A stretch of DNA of 21,608 nucleotides, from NCBI GenBank assembly GCA_945947045.1, contig CAMEXG010000012.1, positions 1-21,608 of the forward strand, given 5' to 3'. The position numbers and the translations under genes were made by a program. The notes under the pieces are model-generated. The model ran no database searches and had not been told where the DNA came from. It worked only from the letters and a program-made list of their open reading frames with translations. Shown piece by piece: positions 8,546-16,191 of the stretch. Source of the stretch: an uncultured Spirochaetales bacterium (GTDB lineage Bacteria; Spirochaetota; Spirochaetia; Sphaerochaetales; Sphaerochaetaceae). Position 1 is the first letter of the stretch, and each line of letters begins with the position of its first letter.

Positions 8546-9406
8546 TCAGAATACGTGGAAAGTGTTTGTATATACTACACTCCCGCCTTTTTTAAGCTCT
8601 CTTGTCTCTTTCATATTCTTTAATTCCAGATCCCTGGCACTGTCTCCGAAAGAAACCATAGGCTCCAAGCATACGTACTGTCCATGTTGAGGAGCACAAG
8701 TCCATACCGTGAATGTATCCATGGTGCCGAGAGTAGCTTTTACTCCATGAGGACCGGAAGAAGATTTAAGAGTAACTTCCCTGCTCTTGACTCCATCAAG
8801 AATGATTGCACCAAAGTCTGTAAGCTCCCTTGAGAGTTTGAACTCATTACCGTTCAGGAATGACGGGAAGTATTGGAAGACACCATTTACAGCTGTCTTC
8901 TTTGTACAGTTCTCATTCTCCGAGAAATGGACGGAGTAAGTATCAAGTTCAGTACCCTTTCCGTTGATATCCAGAGAGAAAGCAGGATGCCAGCCGAAAG
9001 TATACCAAAGGTCGTCTTTCGCTTTTATTTCAGCCTTGGCTTCATATCCGTCGGACAGGAGAGAATAAGTAACTTTTAAGACAAAGCCAAAAGGATAATT
9101 CTCTTTCCTGCTCTTCTCACTGTCTTCAAGAACAAAGGTAATAGAAGAATCTGTTTTTTCAACAAAAGAAAACTCGGTGTCTCTTGCAAAACCATTATTC
9201 GGCATATCATACAAGACACCATTTACACTGATCTTATTGTCCCTTGTAGGACCGATCATAGGAAATAGAAGTGGAGCCCTTCTAAACCAATAGGTTTTGT
9301 CACCCTGCCATAAATATTCTCTCTCTTCAAAAACCAAACTCTGAGGCTCAGCCCCAAGAGAGGATATCACCATAGTAATTTTGTCATTCTTAATCTGGTA
9401 GTTCAT
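8546..9406 (-). CDS. Aldose 1-epimerase family protein (LacX/YeaD-like)
   Basis: A 286-residue member of the galactose mutarotase superfamily, LacX-like branch. Visible are ISSLGAEPQSL, the RRAPLLFPMIG segment, FGWHPAFSLD (His140) and VCLEPM (Glu248, the expected catalytic base). The usual HGFAR motif reads NNGFARD here, so the first active-site His is Asn71. These proteins interconvert anomers of sugars or sugar phosphates, and the loss of this His could change or abolish activity. ATG 9406 is preceded by AAGGA at a good distance; the ATG at 9421 has no ribosome site. The gene follows the phospholipase D-type lipoprotein by 58 bases on the same strand and may be co-transcribed with it. Confidence 0.88.
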   Translation of the reverse strand: MNYQIKNDKITMVISSLGAEPQSLVFEEREYLWQGDKTYWFRRAPLLFPMIGPTRDNKISVNGVLYDMPNNGFARDTEFSFVEKTDSSITFVLEDSEKSRKENYPFGFVLKVTYSLLSDGYEAKAEIKAKDDLWYTFGWHPAFSLDINGKGTELDTYSVHFSENENCTKKTAVNGVFQYFPSFLNGNEFKLSRELTDFGAIILDGVKSREVTLKSSSGPHGVKATLGTMDTFTVWTCAPQHGQYVCLEPMVSFGDSARDLELKNMKETRELKKGGSVVYTNTFHVF

Positions 9407-9464
9407 TGTTTTTTCCTTCATGGAAATTATGAACCGATTTAAAGAAAACTGAAATAGAAATAAA

Positions 9465-10742
9465 TTAACCGCCGAAGAATACCATTAAGTATCCCAAGAA
9501 AGAACCATATTCATCCTTCCTTTCCAATAATTCTTCCTCTTCTAAATAAATAGGATTTCCGCCGCTTTCTTTGGCTCTTTCTTTCGCCTTTGAAGCTACA
9601 GACGGAGAATCGATGACTAAAACCAATTCATGGGACAGGGCCATAGATCTGAAGTTATAGTTGCTGGACCCGACGACCAGCCATCTGTCATCTACAACCA
9701 TCATCTTCATATGAAACAGAGGATAATCTTCACCGCCCTCATCTTTTGTAACATCAAAAAAAGACGCACCTGTAGAGGTGACGATGTCAGCCATACTCCA
9801 GGCCATACCAGCCTTTAGATATTCCCGTGGATCCTGAGAACACCAAATCTCATAGTCCACACCTCTATCAACAGCCCTCTCTATGGCTTTTTTCATATTA
9901 TCGTCTGCACATGGAAGAAAAGGACATAGGAACACGGACTCTTCTGCTTCTTCCATTAATGAGCCGTACATTCCTGAAATAGAGACGTTGTTTTTATAGA
10001 TATCCCTATTAAAAAGCCATGCCCTATAACTACCCTCCCCTTGGTAAGTATTGAAAGAATCCATATAGATTTGATCAACAGAACCCCTGTTCCAGCTGGA
10101 GATGAACTCCTCTAATAGAAGCTTGGCAAGACTTGGTGAATAGAAGAGGTACATGCTGTCTCTCTGGTTCTTTTCTCCCGCACCAATAGATATATAGTTA
10201 AGGTTCATGCCTCCCACTACAGCTACTTTTCCGTCTATTACAATAAGTTTACGATGGTCTCTGACAAGAAGTTGTGACGGATTAGCGATATGAGAAAAAG
10301 AAAGGGGAGCATAAATTAGAAGGTTTATTCCACTTTCCCTTAGATAGTTGAGGGGCGTCATGACATACTTTGTGTCTGTCATATCCATATTTGAGGAGCC
10401 GTCTACTATTAAATATATCCTCACTCCCTCTTCAGCTTTTCTCTCCATTATAGAAAACAGGTTTTCCAAGGCGGGAGAAGAGGATCCAAGGTAGAGGGAC
10501 ATTACAATATAGTCGTCAGCATTTTCAACTTCTTTCTCAAGTCTCTCCAACCACTCTTCACCATCAAAGAACATTTCAGGTTCATCTACAAATACTTCCT
10601 TTCCACCGTAATAGGAAAGCTTCTCTTGGATACTTATATCTTTCGATGTAGTTACGTCAGAAACAAAGGGAGAAGTGGAATTACATGAAAGAAATAGAAA
10701 TAAGATAAAAAAAGAAATAACTCCATATATTCTTTTTCTCAT
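9465..10742 (-). CDS. Phospholipase D / cardiolipin synthase-like lipoprotein
   Basis: A 425-residue envelope protein. The signal peptide ends in the lipobox LFLSC (Cys20). Two HKD motifs define the phospholipase D superfamily: DHRKLIVIDGKVAVVGGMN (His163, Lys165, Asp170) and FHMKMMVVDDRWLVVGSSN (His344, Lys346, Asp351). Two intact motifs in one chain, with a linker of about 180 residues, resemble bacterial cardiolipin synthases (ClsA/ClsC), which join phospholipids through a phosphatidyl-enzyme intermediate; a lipase or transphosphatidylase is also possible. ATG 10742 has a strong AAGGAG 9 bases upstream. The reading frame stays open for 95 further codons, but that part lies in the broken region and would bury the signal peptide, so I excluded it. 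Confidence 0.88.
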   Translation of the reverse strand: MRKRIYGVISFFILFLFLSCNSTSPFVSDVTTSKDISIQEKLSYYGGKEVFVDEPEMFFDGEEWLERLEKEVENADDYIVMSLYLGSSSPALENLFSIMERKAEEGVRIYLIVDGSSNMDMTDTKYVMTPLNYLRESGINLLIYAPLSFSHIANPSQLLVRDHRKLIVIDGKVAVVGGMNLNYISIGAGEKNQRDSMYLFYSPSLAKLLLEEFISSWNRGSVDQIYMDSFNTYQGEGSYRAWLFNRDIYKNNVSISGMYGSLMEEAEESVFLCPFLPCADDNMKKAIERAVDRGVDYEIWCSQDPREYLKAGMAWSMADIVTSTGASFFDVTKDEGGEDYPLFHMKMMVVDDRWLVVGSSNYNFRSMALSHELVLVIDSPSVASKAKERAKESGGNPIYLEEEELLERKDEYGSFLGYLMVFFGG

Positions 10743-10849
10743 CAAAACATCTCCTTCACGCTTTAAACCGATAGTGAAGTATACTTTGATTTTACTCAAT
10801 AGGGGAAAAGAAAAACCACAAAAGGATGAACACATATCATAAAAATAGA

Positions 10850-11209
10850 CTATTTTTGCATTCGGAGGATAGTATCTCTTTTCATCATCTCTACAAGTTT
10901 CTTTGCAGAAGACTCGATGGAGAGAACTCCACCGTGGATCCGGGCTTCCCACCTCCACTGTGTGCCCCACGCCTATCTCCGTAGGCACATACACCTTCGT
11001 TATCTTGCCGTCCTTTCCGTACTTCATTTTATCGAAAAGATCCGCAGCATAGTCGCCTTCTCTATCAGGGCGGGAATAAGCGTGGCCCCTATGAAGTCGG
11101 GCTTCTCCTTGAAGTTGACAAAGCCCCTTGGGTTGTTTTTAGCCAAACAAGCAGATCTTGTGATTAGTTGTCCTTCTTCATTTGAAACTTCATTATTCAA
11201 AAGTATCAT
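10850..11209 (-). pseudogene. Degenerate coding region, frame changes in three pieces
   Basis: This stretch is visibly richer in G+C than its AT-rich surroundings and looks protein-coding on the minus strand, but no single frame spans it. Piece one runs from ATG 11209 to a stop at 11024 (contains NNPRGFVNFKEKPDFIGATL). Piece two takes over in another frame at about 11060-10940 (GDYAADLFDKMKYGKDGKIT, then KVYVPTEIGVGHTVEVGSPD). Piece three is in a third frame from about 10940 to TAG 10850 (RIHGGVLSIESSAKKLVEMM). A gene broken by at least two indels would explain this. I cannot name the family: IHGG recalls the PurH N-terminal domain, but the rest does not fit. The frame 2 reading runs into the lipoprotein gene. 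Confidence 0.4.
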
Positions 11210-11442
11210 ACAAAATAAATGGTAATTCTCCGATGCTAGTTTTTCTATAGTTAAGTATTCTGTTTTTGTAGAAGTAATTAGAAATAAACAGAGTATCCAA
11301 ATATGCTTAAAAACTACTATGTCTTTGACACGAAACTATTATGTTCCTTTATCATCAAAAACCTTCAAAAAGAATAAATCATTAAAAAAAGTTGTATTAT
11401 GTTGCACATTTTCTTTTATTACGCAACAACTCTTTCTCCCTC
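11210..11442. other. AT-rich intergenic DNA upstream of IMP dehydrogenase
   Basis: No gene is supported here. The stretch is strongly AT-rich. Near its end lies an imperfect stem, AGTT(bulge)GTTGC at 11390-11405 against GCAACAACT at 11423-11431. The same GCAAC core recurs at 11454-11458, just inside the promoter spacer. I see no purine riboswitch consensus. Confidence 0.5.
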
Positions 11443-11471
11443 TTCACCTTTTTGCAACCTTTTACTATATT
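11443..11471 (+). promoter_or_regulatory. Promoter of the IMPDH gene
   Basis: TTCACC at 11443-11448, a 17-base spacer, then TATATT at 11466-11471, giving 4/6 and 5/6 matches to the sigma-70 boxes. Transcription would start near 11478, leaving about 24 bases of leader containing AAGGA before the ATG at 11502. Confidence 0.5.
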
Positions 11472-11501
11472 ACTTGAAACAAAATCAAGGATTAATGAAA
11501 A

Positions 11502-13010
11502 ATGGCAACATATTACAACGAACCATCACACACATTCAGTGAATATCTCTTAATTCCTGGATATTCAGATGCTACATGCATCCCATCAAACGTTTCTCTC
11601 AAGACTCCTCTTGTCAAGTATAGAAAAGGAGAAGAAGAATGCCCAATAACTCTTAACATTCCCCTTGTATCTGCAATCATGCAGTCAGTGTCTGGAGTAA
11701 AGATGGCTGAAGCATTGGCTAGAGAAGGCGGAATCAGCTTCATTTACGGCTCCCAGTCAATAGAAAGTGAAAGTAATATGGTCAGGGAAGTAAAATCATT
11801 TAAGGCAGGTTTTGTAAAAAGCGACTCAAATATCAAGCCCACCGACACTCTGAAAGATATTCTTGAACTAAAAGCTAAAACAGGTCACTCCACCGTTGCA
11901 GTTACAGACGACGGCAGTGGAAACGGAAAACTACTTGGTATTGTAGGAAGCAGGGACTACAGGGTATCAAGAATGGATCCATCTACCCCTGTCTCTTCTT
12001 TCATGACTTCTCTAGAACACCTTATATATGCTTCTTGGCCTATAACACTTAAAGAGGCAAATGACATTATCTGGGACAATAAGCTTAACTCTCTTCCTAT
12101 TGTAGACAAAGATGGAAGACTAATGTACTTCGTCTTCAGAAAAGACTACGACACACACAAAGAAAATCCACTTGAAGTTTTGGACAAACATAAACGATAT
12201 CTTGTTGGGGCTGGCATCAATACCCGAGACTATGAAGAAAGAGTTCCCGCTTTAATTGAAGCAGGAGCGGATGTTCTCTGTATCGACTCTTCCGAAGGAT
12301 TTACAGAGTGGCAGAAAAGAACCCTGTCTTGGATTAGGGAAAAGTATGGAGACAGCGTAAAAGTAGGAGCTGGAAACGTTGTCGACAAAGCTGGTTTCAG
12401 ATTCCTTGCAGAGTGTGGAGCGGACTTTGTAAAAGTCGGAATCGGTGGAGGCTCAATTTGTATTACAAGAGAGACAAAAGGAATCGGTAGAGGACAGGCC
12501 ACGGCTCTTATAGATGTTGCAGAGGAACGTGACGCCTATTATAAAGAAACCGGGATATATGTCCCTATCTGTTCTGACGGAGGCCTTGTTTACGACTATC
12601 ATATGGCGTTGGCACTGGCTATGGGTGCAGACTTCTTGATGCTTGGAAGATACTTTGCACGTTTCGACGAATCCCCTACAGAGAAGATAAATCTCAACGG
12701 TAATTATGTTAAGGAATATTGGGGGGAAGGCAGTGCCAGAGCAAGAAACTGGATGAGATATGATCTTGGAGGAGACAAAAAGCTTAGCTTTGTAGAAGGC
12801 GTCGACTCCTACGTTCCGTACGCAGGGTCCTTAAGAGACAACGTTAGAATGAGCATGAGCAAAGTAAAATCCACTATGTGCAACTGCGGTGCAATCACAA
12901 TCCCCGATTTCCAGAACAAAGCCGTACTTACACTGGTCAGTGCTACAAGTATCACAGAGGGCGGCGCCCACGACGTTATTCTCAAAGACAAGAATTTTGA
13001 GATCAAATGA
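11502..13010 (+). CDS. guaB: IMP dehydrogenase, Tritrichomonas foetus-like type
   Basis: Oxidises IMP to XMP with NAD+, the first committed step to GMP. The 502 residues hold a TIM barrel interrupted by a CBS-domain pair at about 110-225. The catalytic loop is GGGSICITRETKGIGRGQA (Cys320). The flap has NWMRYDLGG with Arg419-Tyr420, equivalent to Arg418-Tyr419 of the T. foetus enzyme, whose Cys is 319. From memory of that protein, similarity is unusually close end to end: both start with YYNEP.HTF.EYLLIPG, share MQSVSG, and have SICITRE where most bacterial enzymes have SICTTR. AAGGA stands 10 bases before the ATG. It is followed after 55 bases by the gene that makes IMP, so product and substrate are coupled in one unit. 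Confidence 0.96.
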   Translation: MATYYNEPSHTFSEYLLIPGYSDATCIPSNVSLKTPLVKYRKGEEECPITLNIPLVSAIMQSVSGVKMAEALAREGGISFIYGSQSIESESNMVREVKSFKAGFVKSDSNIKPTDTLKDILELKAKTGHSTVAVTDDGSGNGKLLGIVGSRDYRVSRMDPSTPVSSFMTSLEHLIYASWPITLKEANDIIWDNKLNSLPIVDKDGRLMYFVFRKDYDTHKENPLEVLDKHKRYLVGAGINTRDYEERVPALIEAGADVLCIDSSEGFTEWQKRTLSWIREKYGDSVKVGAGNVVDKAGFRFLAECGADFVKVGIGGGSICITRETKGIGRGQATALIDVAEERDAYYKETGIYVPICSDGGLVYDYHMALALAMGADFLMLGRYFARFDESPTEKINLNGNYVKEYWGEGSARARNWMRYDLGGDKKLSFVEGVDSYVPYAGSLRDNVRMSMSKVKSTMCNCGAITIPDFQNKAVLTLVSATSITEGGAHDVILKDKNFEIK

Positions 13011-13019
13011 CCATTGATA

Positions 13020-13059
13020 CCTCACTCCACCATTTGTAAAATAATGGTGGAGAGCGAGG
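13020..13059 (+). promoter_or_regulatory. Hairpin that pairs with the next ribosome binding site
   Basis: Between the IMPDH stop and the next ATG lies a perfect 10-bp inverted repeat, CTCCACCATT (13025-13034) and AATGGTGGAG (13043-13052), with an 8-base loop. CCTC at 13020-13023 can also pair with GAGG at 13056-13059, the apparent Shine-Dalgarno of the PurO-PurH gene. No T run follows, so it is not a standard terminator. It may tune translation or mark an mRNA end after processing. Confidence 0.6.
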
Positions 13060-13065
13060 AAATAT

Positions 13066-14901
13066 ATGAATCTATCAGAATACTTCTCAACAAGAAAATA
13101 CCCAGGAAGAATAATCATCTCCGGTTTCTCAAAAGACGGAGAAAAAGTAACAGCCTATGCAATCATGGGAAGAAGCGAAAACAGCAGGAACAGAGTCTTC
13201 TGTCTAAAAGACGGCGTTCTAGAGACTAAAGCCTATGATGAATCAAAGGTAAAAGATCCCTCCCTGATCATTTATAAAGCAAAGGCCGGAATAGACGGTA
13301 AAACAATAATAACCAACGGAGATCAGACAGACACAATCCTTGACTCAATCAAAGAGGGAAAGACATTTGAAGACGCTCTCATGAAGAGGACATATGAGCC
13401 TGACGCCCCAAACTACACACCGAGAATATCTCTGATAATGAATGACGATAGTTACTCATTGTCAATCATTAGGCGTAAAGATGACAAACCGGAAAGACTT
13501 ATCTGGACTTATGGTGCCTTTAACGGCGTATGCCACACCATCCATACATATGACGAAGGAGGAGATCCCCTTCCATCTTTCTCTTCAGATCCTATACCAT
13601 TATTTCTTCCAGATACTTTTGAAGAGTTCCGAGATACCCTTTGGAACAGTCTCGATAAAGATAATAAGATATCACTCTATGTATCATGGGGGGAGAAAGA
13701 AGAAGTAATCAACGGTAATGAAGGTGGAAGAATCGATCAAATCCAGCTGAAGTACGGTCTAAACCCAAATCAGAAGCCAGCATCAATTTCTATTGAAGGG
13801 AAACTTCCTGTGACAGTCCTGAACGGAAGAGCAGGATATATCAACTTTCTCGATGCTTTGAATGCCTGGCAACTGGTAAAAGAGTTAAAGGAAACTACAA
13901 ATATGCCTGCAGCGGCTTCTTTTAAACATGTATCTCCTGCAGGAGCTGCAATAGCTGTTCCACTCTCGGAGGAAGAAAGGGAGATGTATTTTATCTCTCC
14001 AAAGACTAAGCTCTCTCCCCTTGCAACAGCATACGTAAGGGCAAGAGGCGCTGACAGAATGAGTTCATTTGGCGACTTTATCGCCCTCTCGGATGAATGT
14101 GATGTTGAGACAGCCAAGATCATCTCAAGAGAAGTCTCTGACGGAGTGATTGCTCCGGCCTTTTCAGAAAAAGCCATGGAGATTTTGAAAGCAAAGAAAA
14201 ACGGAGCATATACAATTGTCAAAATCGATGAAAACTATCTGCCTCCAAAAGAGGAAATCAGAACTGTCTATGGAATAAAGCTTACTGAAGCCCATAATGA
14301 CTTCAGGGTGACTGACGATACATTCTCTGAAATCCCCTCGATTAGCAAAGACTTCCCTCTTAGTGCCAGACTCGATATGACTGTAGCCCTCATTGCACTA
14401 AAATATACTCAGTCGAACTCTGTAATATATGCAAAGCGAGGACAGACAATCGGTGTCGGGGCTGGACAGCAGTCCAGAATTCACTGCACGAGACTTGCTG
14501 GAGAGAAAGCAGACAAGTGGTGGCTCAGACATCACCCGTATGTTCTTTCTCTTCCCTTTAGAGATGGCATCACACGTAACGACAAAGATAACATCATCGA
14601 GCAGTTCTTATCCGAGGATCCAGAGATCGATGTAATATCTAACTGGAATGATTACTTCCTTACTCCGATTACCAGACTCACAAAAGAAGAGAAGATGGCT
14701 TGGCTAAAGAAAAACGAAGGAGTGTCCCTTGCTTCCGACGCCTTCTTCCCTTTCAGAGACAACATCGACAGGGCTGCCAAGAGCGGAGTGAAATACATAA
14801 CCGAGCCGGGAGGAAGCGTAAGGGACGACGGGGTCGTCAAAGCATCCGACGAGCACGGCATCACTCTTTTCTTCACTCACTCTCGTCTTTTCCACCATTA
14901 A
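13066..14901 (+). CDS. PurO-type IMP cyclohydrolase fused to AICAR formyltransferase
   Basis: Catalyses the last two steps of IMP synthesis: AICAR to FAICAR to IMP. Residues about 1-215 match the PurO-type IMP cyclohydrolase family: YPGRIIISG, AYAIMGRSENSRNRVF, TNGDQTDTI and APNYTPRIS. Residues about 226-611 match the transformylase half of PurH: KYGLNPNQKPA, SFKHVSPAGAA (Lys287-His288, the catalytic pair), KYTQSNSV, GAGQQSR, DAFFPFRDNID and a C-terminal RLFHH. The MGS-like cyclohydrolase domain that normally precedes this half in PurH is absent. Both domains look complete, with no frameshift. ATG 13066 has GAGG 6 bases upstream, buried in a hairpin. It sits between IMPDH and peptidase T. Domain assignments are firm; the fused activity is inferred. 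Confidence 0.93.
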   Translation: MNLSEYFSTRKYPGRIIISGFSKDGEKVTAYAIMGRSENSRNRVFCLKDGVLETKAYDESKVKDPSLIIYKAKAGIDGKTIITNGDQTDTILDSIKEGKTFEDALMKRTYEPDAPNYTPRISLIMNDDSYSLSIIRRKDDKPERLIWTYGAFNGVCHTIHTYDEGGDPLPSFSSDPIPLFLPDTFEEFRDTLWNSLDKDNKISLYVSWGEKEEVINGNEGGRIDQIQLKYGLNPNQKPASISIEGKLPVTVLNGRAGYINFLDALNAWQLVKELKETTNMPAAASFKHVSPAGAAIAVPLSEEEREMYFISPKTKLSPLATAYVRARGADRMSSFGDFIALSDECDVETAKIISREVSDGVIAPAFSEKAMEILKAKKNGAYTIVKIDENYLPPKEEIRTVYGIKLTEAHNDFRVTDDTFSEIPSISKDFPLSARLDMTVALIALKYTQSNSVIYAKRGQTIGVGAGQQSRIHCTRLAGEKADKWWLRHHPYVLSLPFRDGITRNDKDNIIEQFLSEDPEIDVISNWNDYFLTPITRLTKEEKMAWLKKNEGVSLASDAFFPFRDNIDRAAKSGVKYITEPGGSVRDDGVVKASDEHGITLFFTHSRLFHH

Positions 14902-14903
14902 TC

Positions 14904-16127
14904 ATGAACCAGAACCAGACAAACTTATTAAATAGATTTCTCAAATACTCATCCATCCCTTCTCAAAGCAAAGAAGGGGTGGCTGAAGTCCCATCTACTC
15001 CTGGTCAATTAGCTTTAGCCGAAGAGCTAAAGAAAGAATTGGAAGAGATGGGTTTAGATCGCATTAATCTTTCTGAACATGGAGTTCTTACAGCCCGTTT
15101 AAAGGGAAATGTCAAAAAGCCTAAAATCGGCTGGATCTGCCACTTGGACACTGCAGATATTTCCCTCTCTCCCGTTGTACACCCTTTCCTTGTTTCAAAC
15201 TATCAGGGAGAAGAAATAAAGCAGCAGAATGGGAAGAGAATAACGACGGAAACAAATCCTGAGCTAAAGAAACATTTGGGAAAAGACATTATCTTCTCGG
15301 ATGGCACCAGTGTACTTGGAGCCGATGATAAAGCTGCAATATCTATTGTAATGGAAGCTCTATCCATTATTATCGAGAATGACTTGAATCATGGTGACAT
15401 CTTTGTCGCATTCACTCCTGACGAGGAGGTGGGACTCAAGGGAGCAAAGGCTTTAGACCTATCCCTCTTTCCTGTAGATTGGGCATATACCATAGACTGC
15501 CAGGAAAAAGGAGAAGTGGTTTGGGAGACATTCAATGCAGGAAAAGCAACTATAAAAATCGAAGGAGTCTCAGCACACCCAATGTCCAGCAAGGGAGTCC
15601 TCGTTAATCCTATTTTAGTTGCAACAGAAATTATATCTCTCCTACCTGAAAAACAAAGGCCGGAAGAGACTGAGGGAAAAGAAGGCTTCATCTGGGTCAA
15701 AGGAATAAAGGGCGACAGCAGCAACGCAGAGCTCTCAATATTAATTAGGGATCATGACAAAGAAAAGTATGAGGATAAAAAAAGAGTAATAGAAAAAGCT
15801 GTCAAAGTAGCTGAATCCAATAATCCACGTGCAAAGATAACTCTTGAAACAGAAGATACTTACTCAAACTTGATTGAGTCCATGAACCATGAGAACAGTA
15901 TTGCTGTAGATAACCTGAAAGCGGCTCTGAAGGATAATGGAATAGAAGAAAGGCCAATTGCTATGAGAGGTGGAACTGACGGTTCTTTTATCTCTACAAA
16001 AGGTATCTTCGTTCCAAATTACTTTACAGGAGCATCAAACTTTCACTCTACATCCGAGTTCTGGCCTCTGGAAGATGGAGAAGCCTCTTTGAAAGTAACT
16101 TTAAGCTTAATGACTCAAAAAAACTGA
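14904..16127 (+). CDS. pepT: Peptidase T (M20B tripeptidase)
   Basis: A 407-residue cytoplasmic dizinc aminopeptidase that releases the N-terminal residue from tripeptides. The M20 metal-site motifs are all present: CHLDTAD (His80, Asp82), LGADDKAA (Asp141, the bridging ligand), TPDEEVG (catalytic Glu174 and ligand Glu175), AYTIDCQEKGEV (Asp198) and SNFHSTSEF (His381). RGGTDG near 355-360 is also typical of PepT. ATG 14904 follows the preceding stop by 2 bases and has no ribosome site, so reinitiation by ribosomes ending the PurO-PurH gene is likely. The frame is open further upstream, but that part only overlaps the preceding gene. No clear terminator follows; a new promoter begins 8 bases after the stop. 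Confidence 0.95.
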   Translation: MNQNQTNLLNRFLKYSSIPSQSKEGVAEVPSTPGQLALAEELKKELEEMGLDRINLSEHGVLTARLKGNVKKPKIGWICHLDTADISLSPVVHPFLVSNYQGEEIKQQNGKRITTETNPELKKHLGKDIIFSDGTSVLGADDKAAISIVMEALSIIIENDLNHGDIFVAFTPDEEVGLKGAKALDLSLFPVDWAYTIDCQEKGEVVWETFNAGKATIKIEGVSAHPMSSKGVLVNPILVATEIISLLPEKQRPEETEGKEGFIWVKGIKGDSSNAELSILIRDHDKEKYEDKKRVIEKAVKVAESNNPRAKITLETEDTYSNLIESMNHENSIAVDNLKAALKDNGIEERPIAMRGGTDGSFISTKGIFVPNYFTGASNFHSTSEFWPLEDGEASLKVTLSLMTQKN

Positions 16128-16135
16128 TGGAACTA

Positions 16136-16164
16136 TTGACAGCTAATAATCATTAGCCTATATT
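16136..16164 (+). promoter_or_regulatory. Promoter of the TetR-flavodoxin unit
   Basis: TTGACA at 16136-16141, a 17-base spacer, TATATT at 16159-16164: a perfect -35 box and 5/6 at -10. The expected start is near 16171, giving a leader of about 20 bases. An inverted repeat fills the spacer. Confidence 0.85.
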
Positions 16165-16182
16165 AGCTAACGTTTATTAGCT
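16142..16182 (+). promoter_or_regulatory. Two inverted repeats, likely TetR operators
   Basis: The first is GCTAAT-AATC-ATTAGC (16142-16157), lying between the -35 and -10 boxes. The second is AGCTAA-CGTTTA-TTAGCT (16165-16182), starting immediately after the -10. They share the half-site TTAGC, and TATTAGCT is repeated directly at 16161 and 16175. Their place just before a TetR gene suggests autorepression by blocking RNA polymerase. Confidence 0.8.
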
Positions 16183-16191
16183 GGAAATATT

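Noticed and set aside
10939..10960. PurH N-terminal domain remnant suggested by RIHGG
   Set aside because: Only five residues match the KTLHP-(K/R)-IHGG motif and the flanking frames do not continue the similarity.
10743..11027. 95-codon upstream extension of the phospholipase D-like reading frame
   Set aside because: It would bury the lipoprotein signal peptide, and a strong AAGGAG precedes ATG 10742; the extension lies in the broken coding region.
11210..11501. Purine riboswitch upstream of IMP dehydrogenase
   Set aside because: No purine aptamer consensus is visible, and the predicted leader is only about 24 bases.
13770..14222. 150-codon minus-strand ORF inside the PurO-PurH gene
   Set aside because: Antisense shadow of the highly conserved transformylase domain.
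14700..14903. Longer N-terminus for peptidase T inside the PurO-PurH gene
   Set aside because: Peptidase T homology begins at ATG 14904; the extension is an out-of-frame reading of the conserved transformylase C-terminus.
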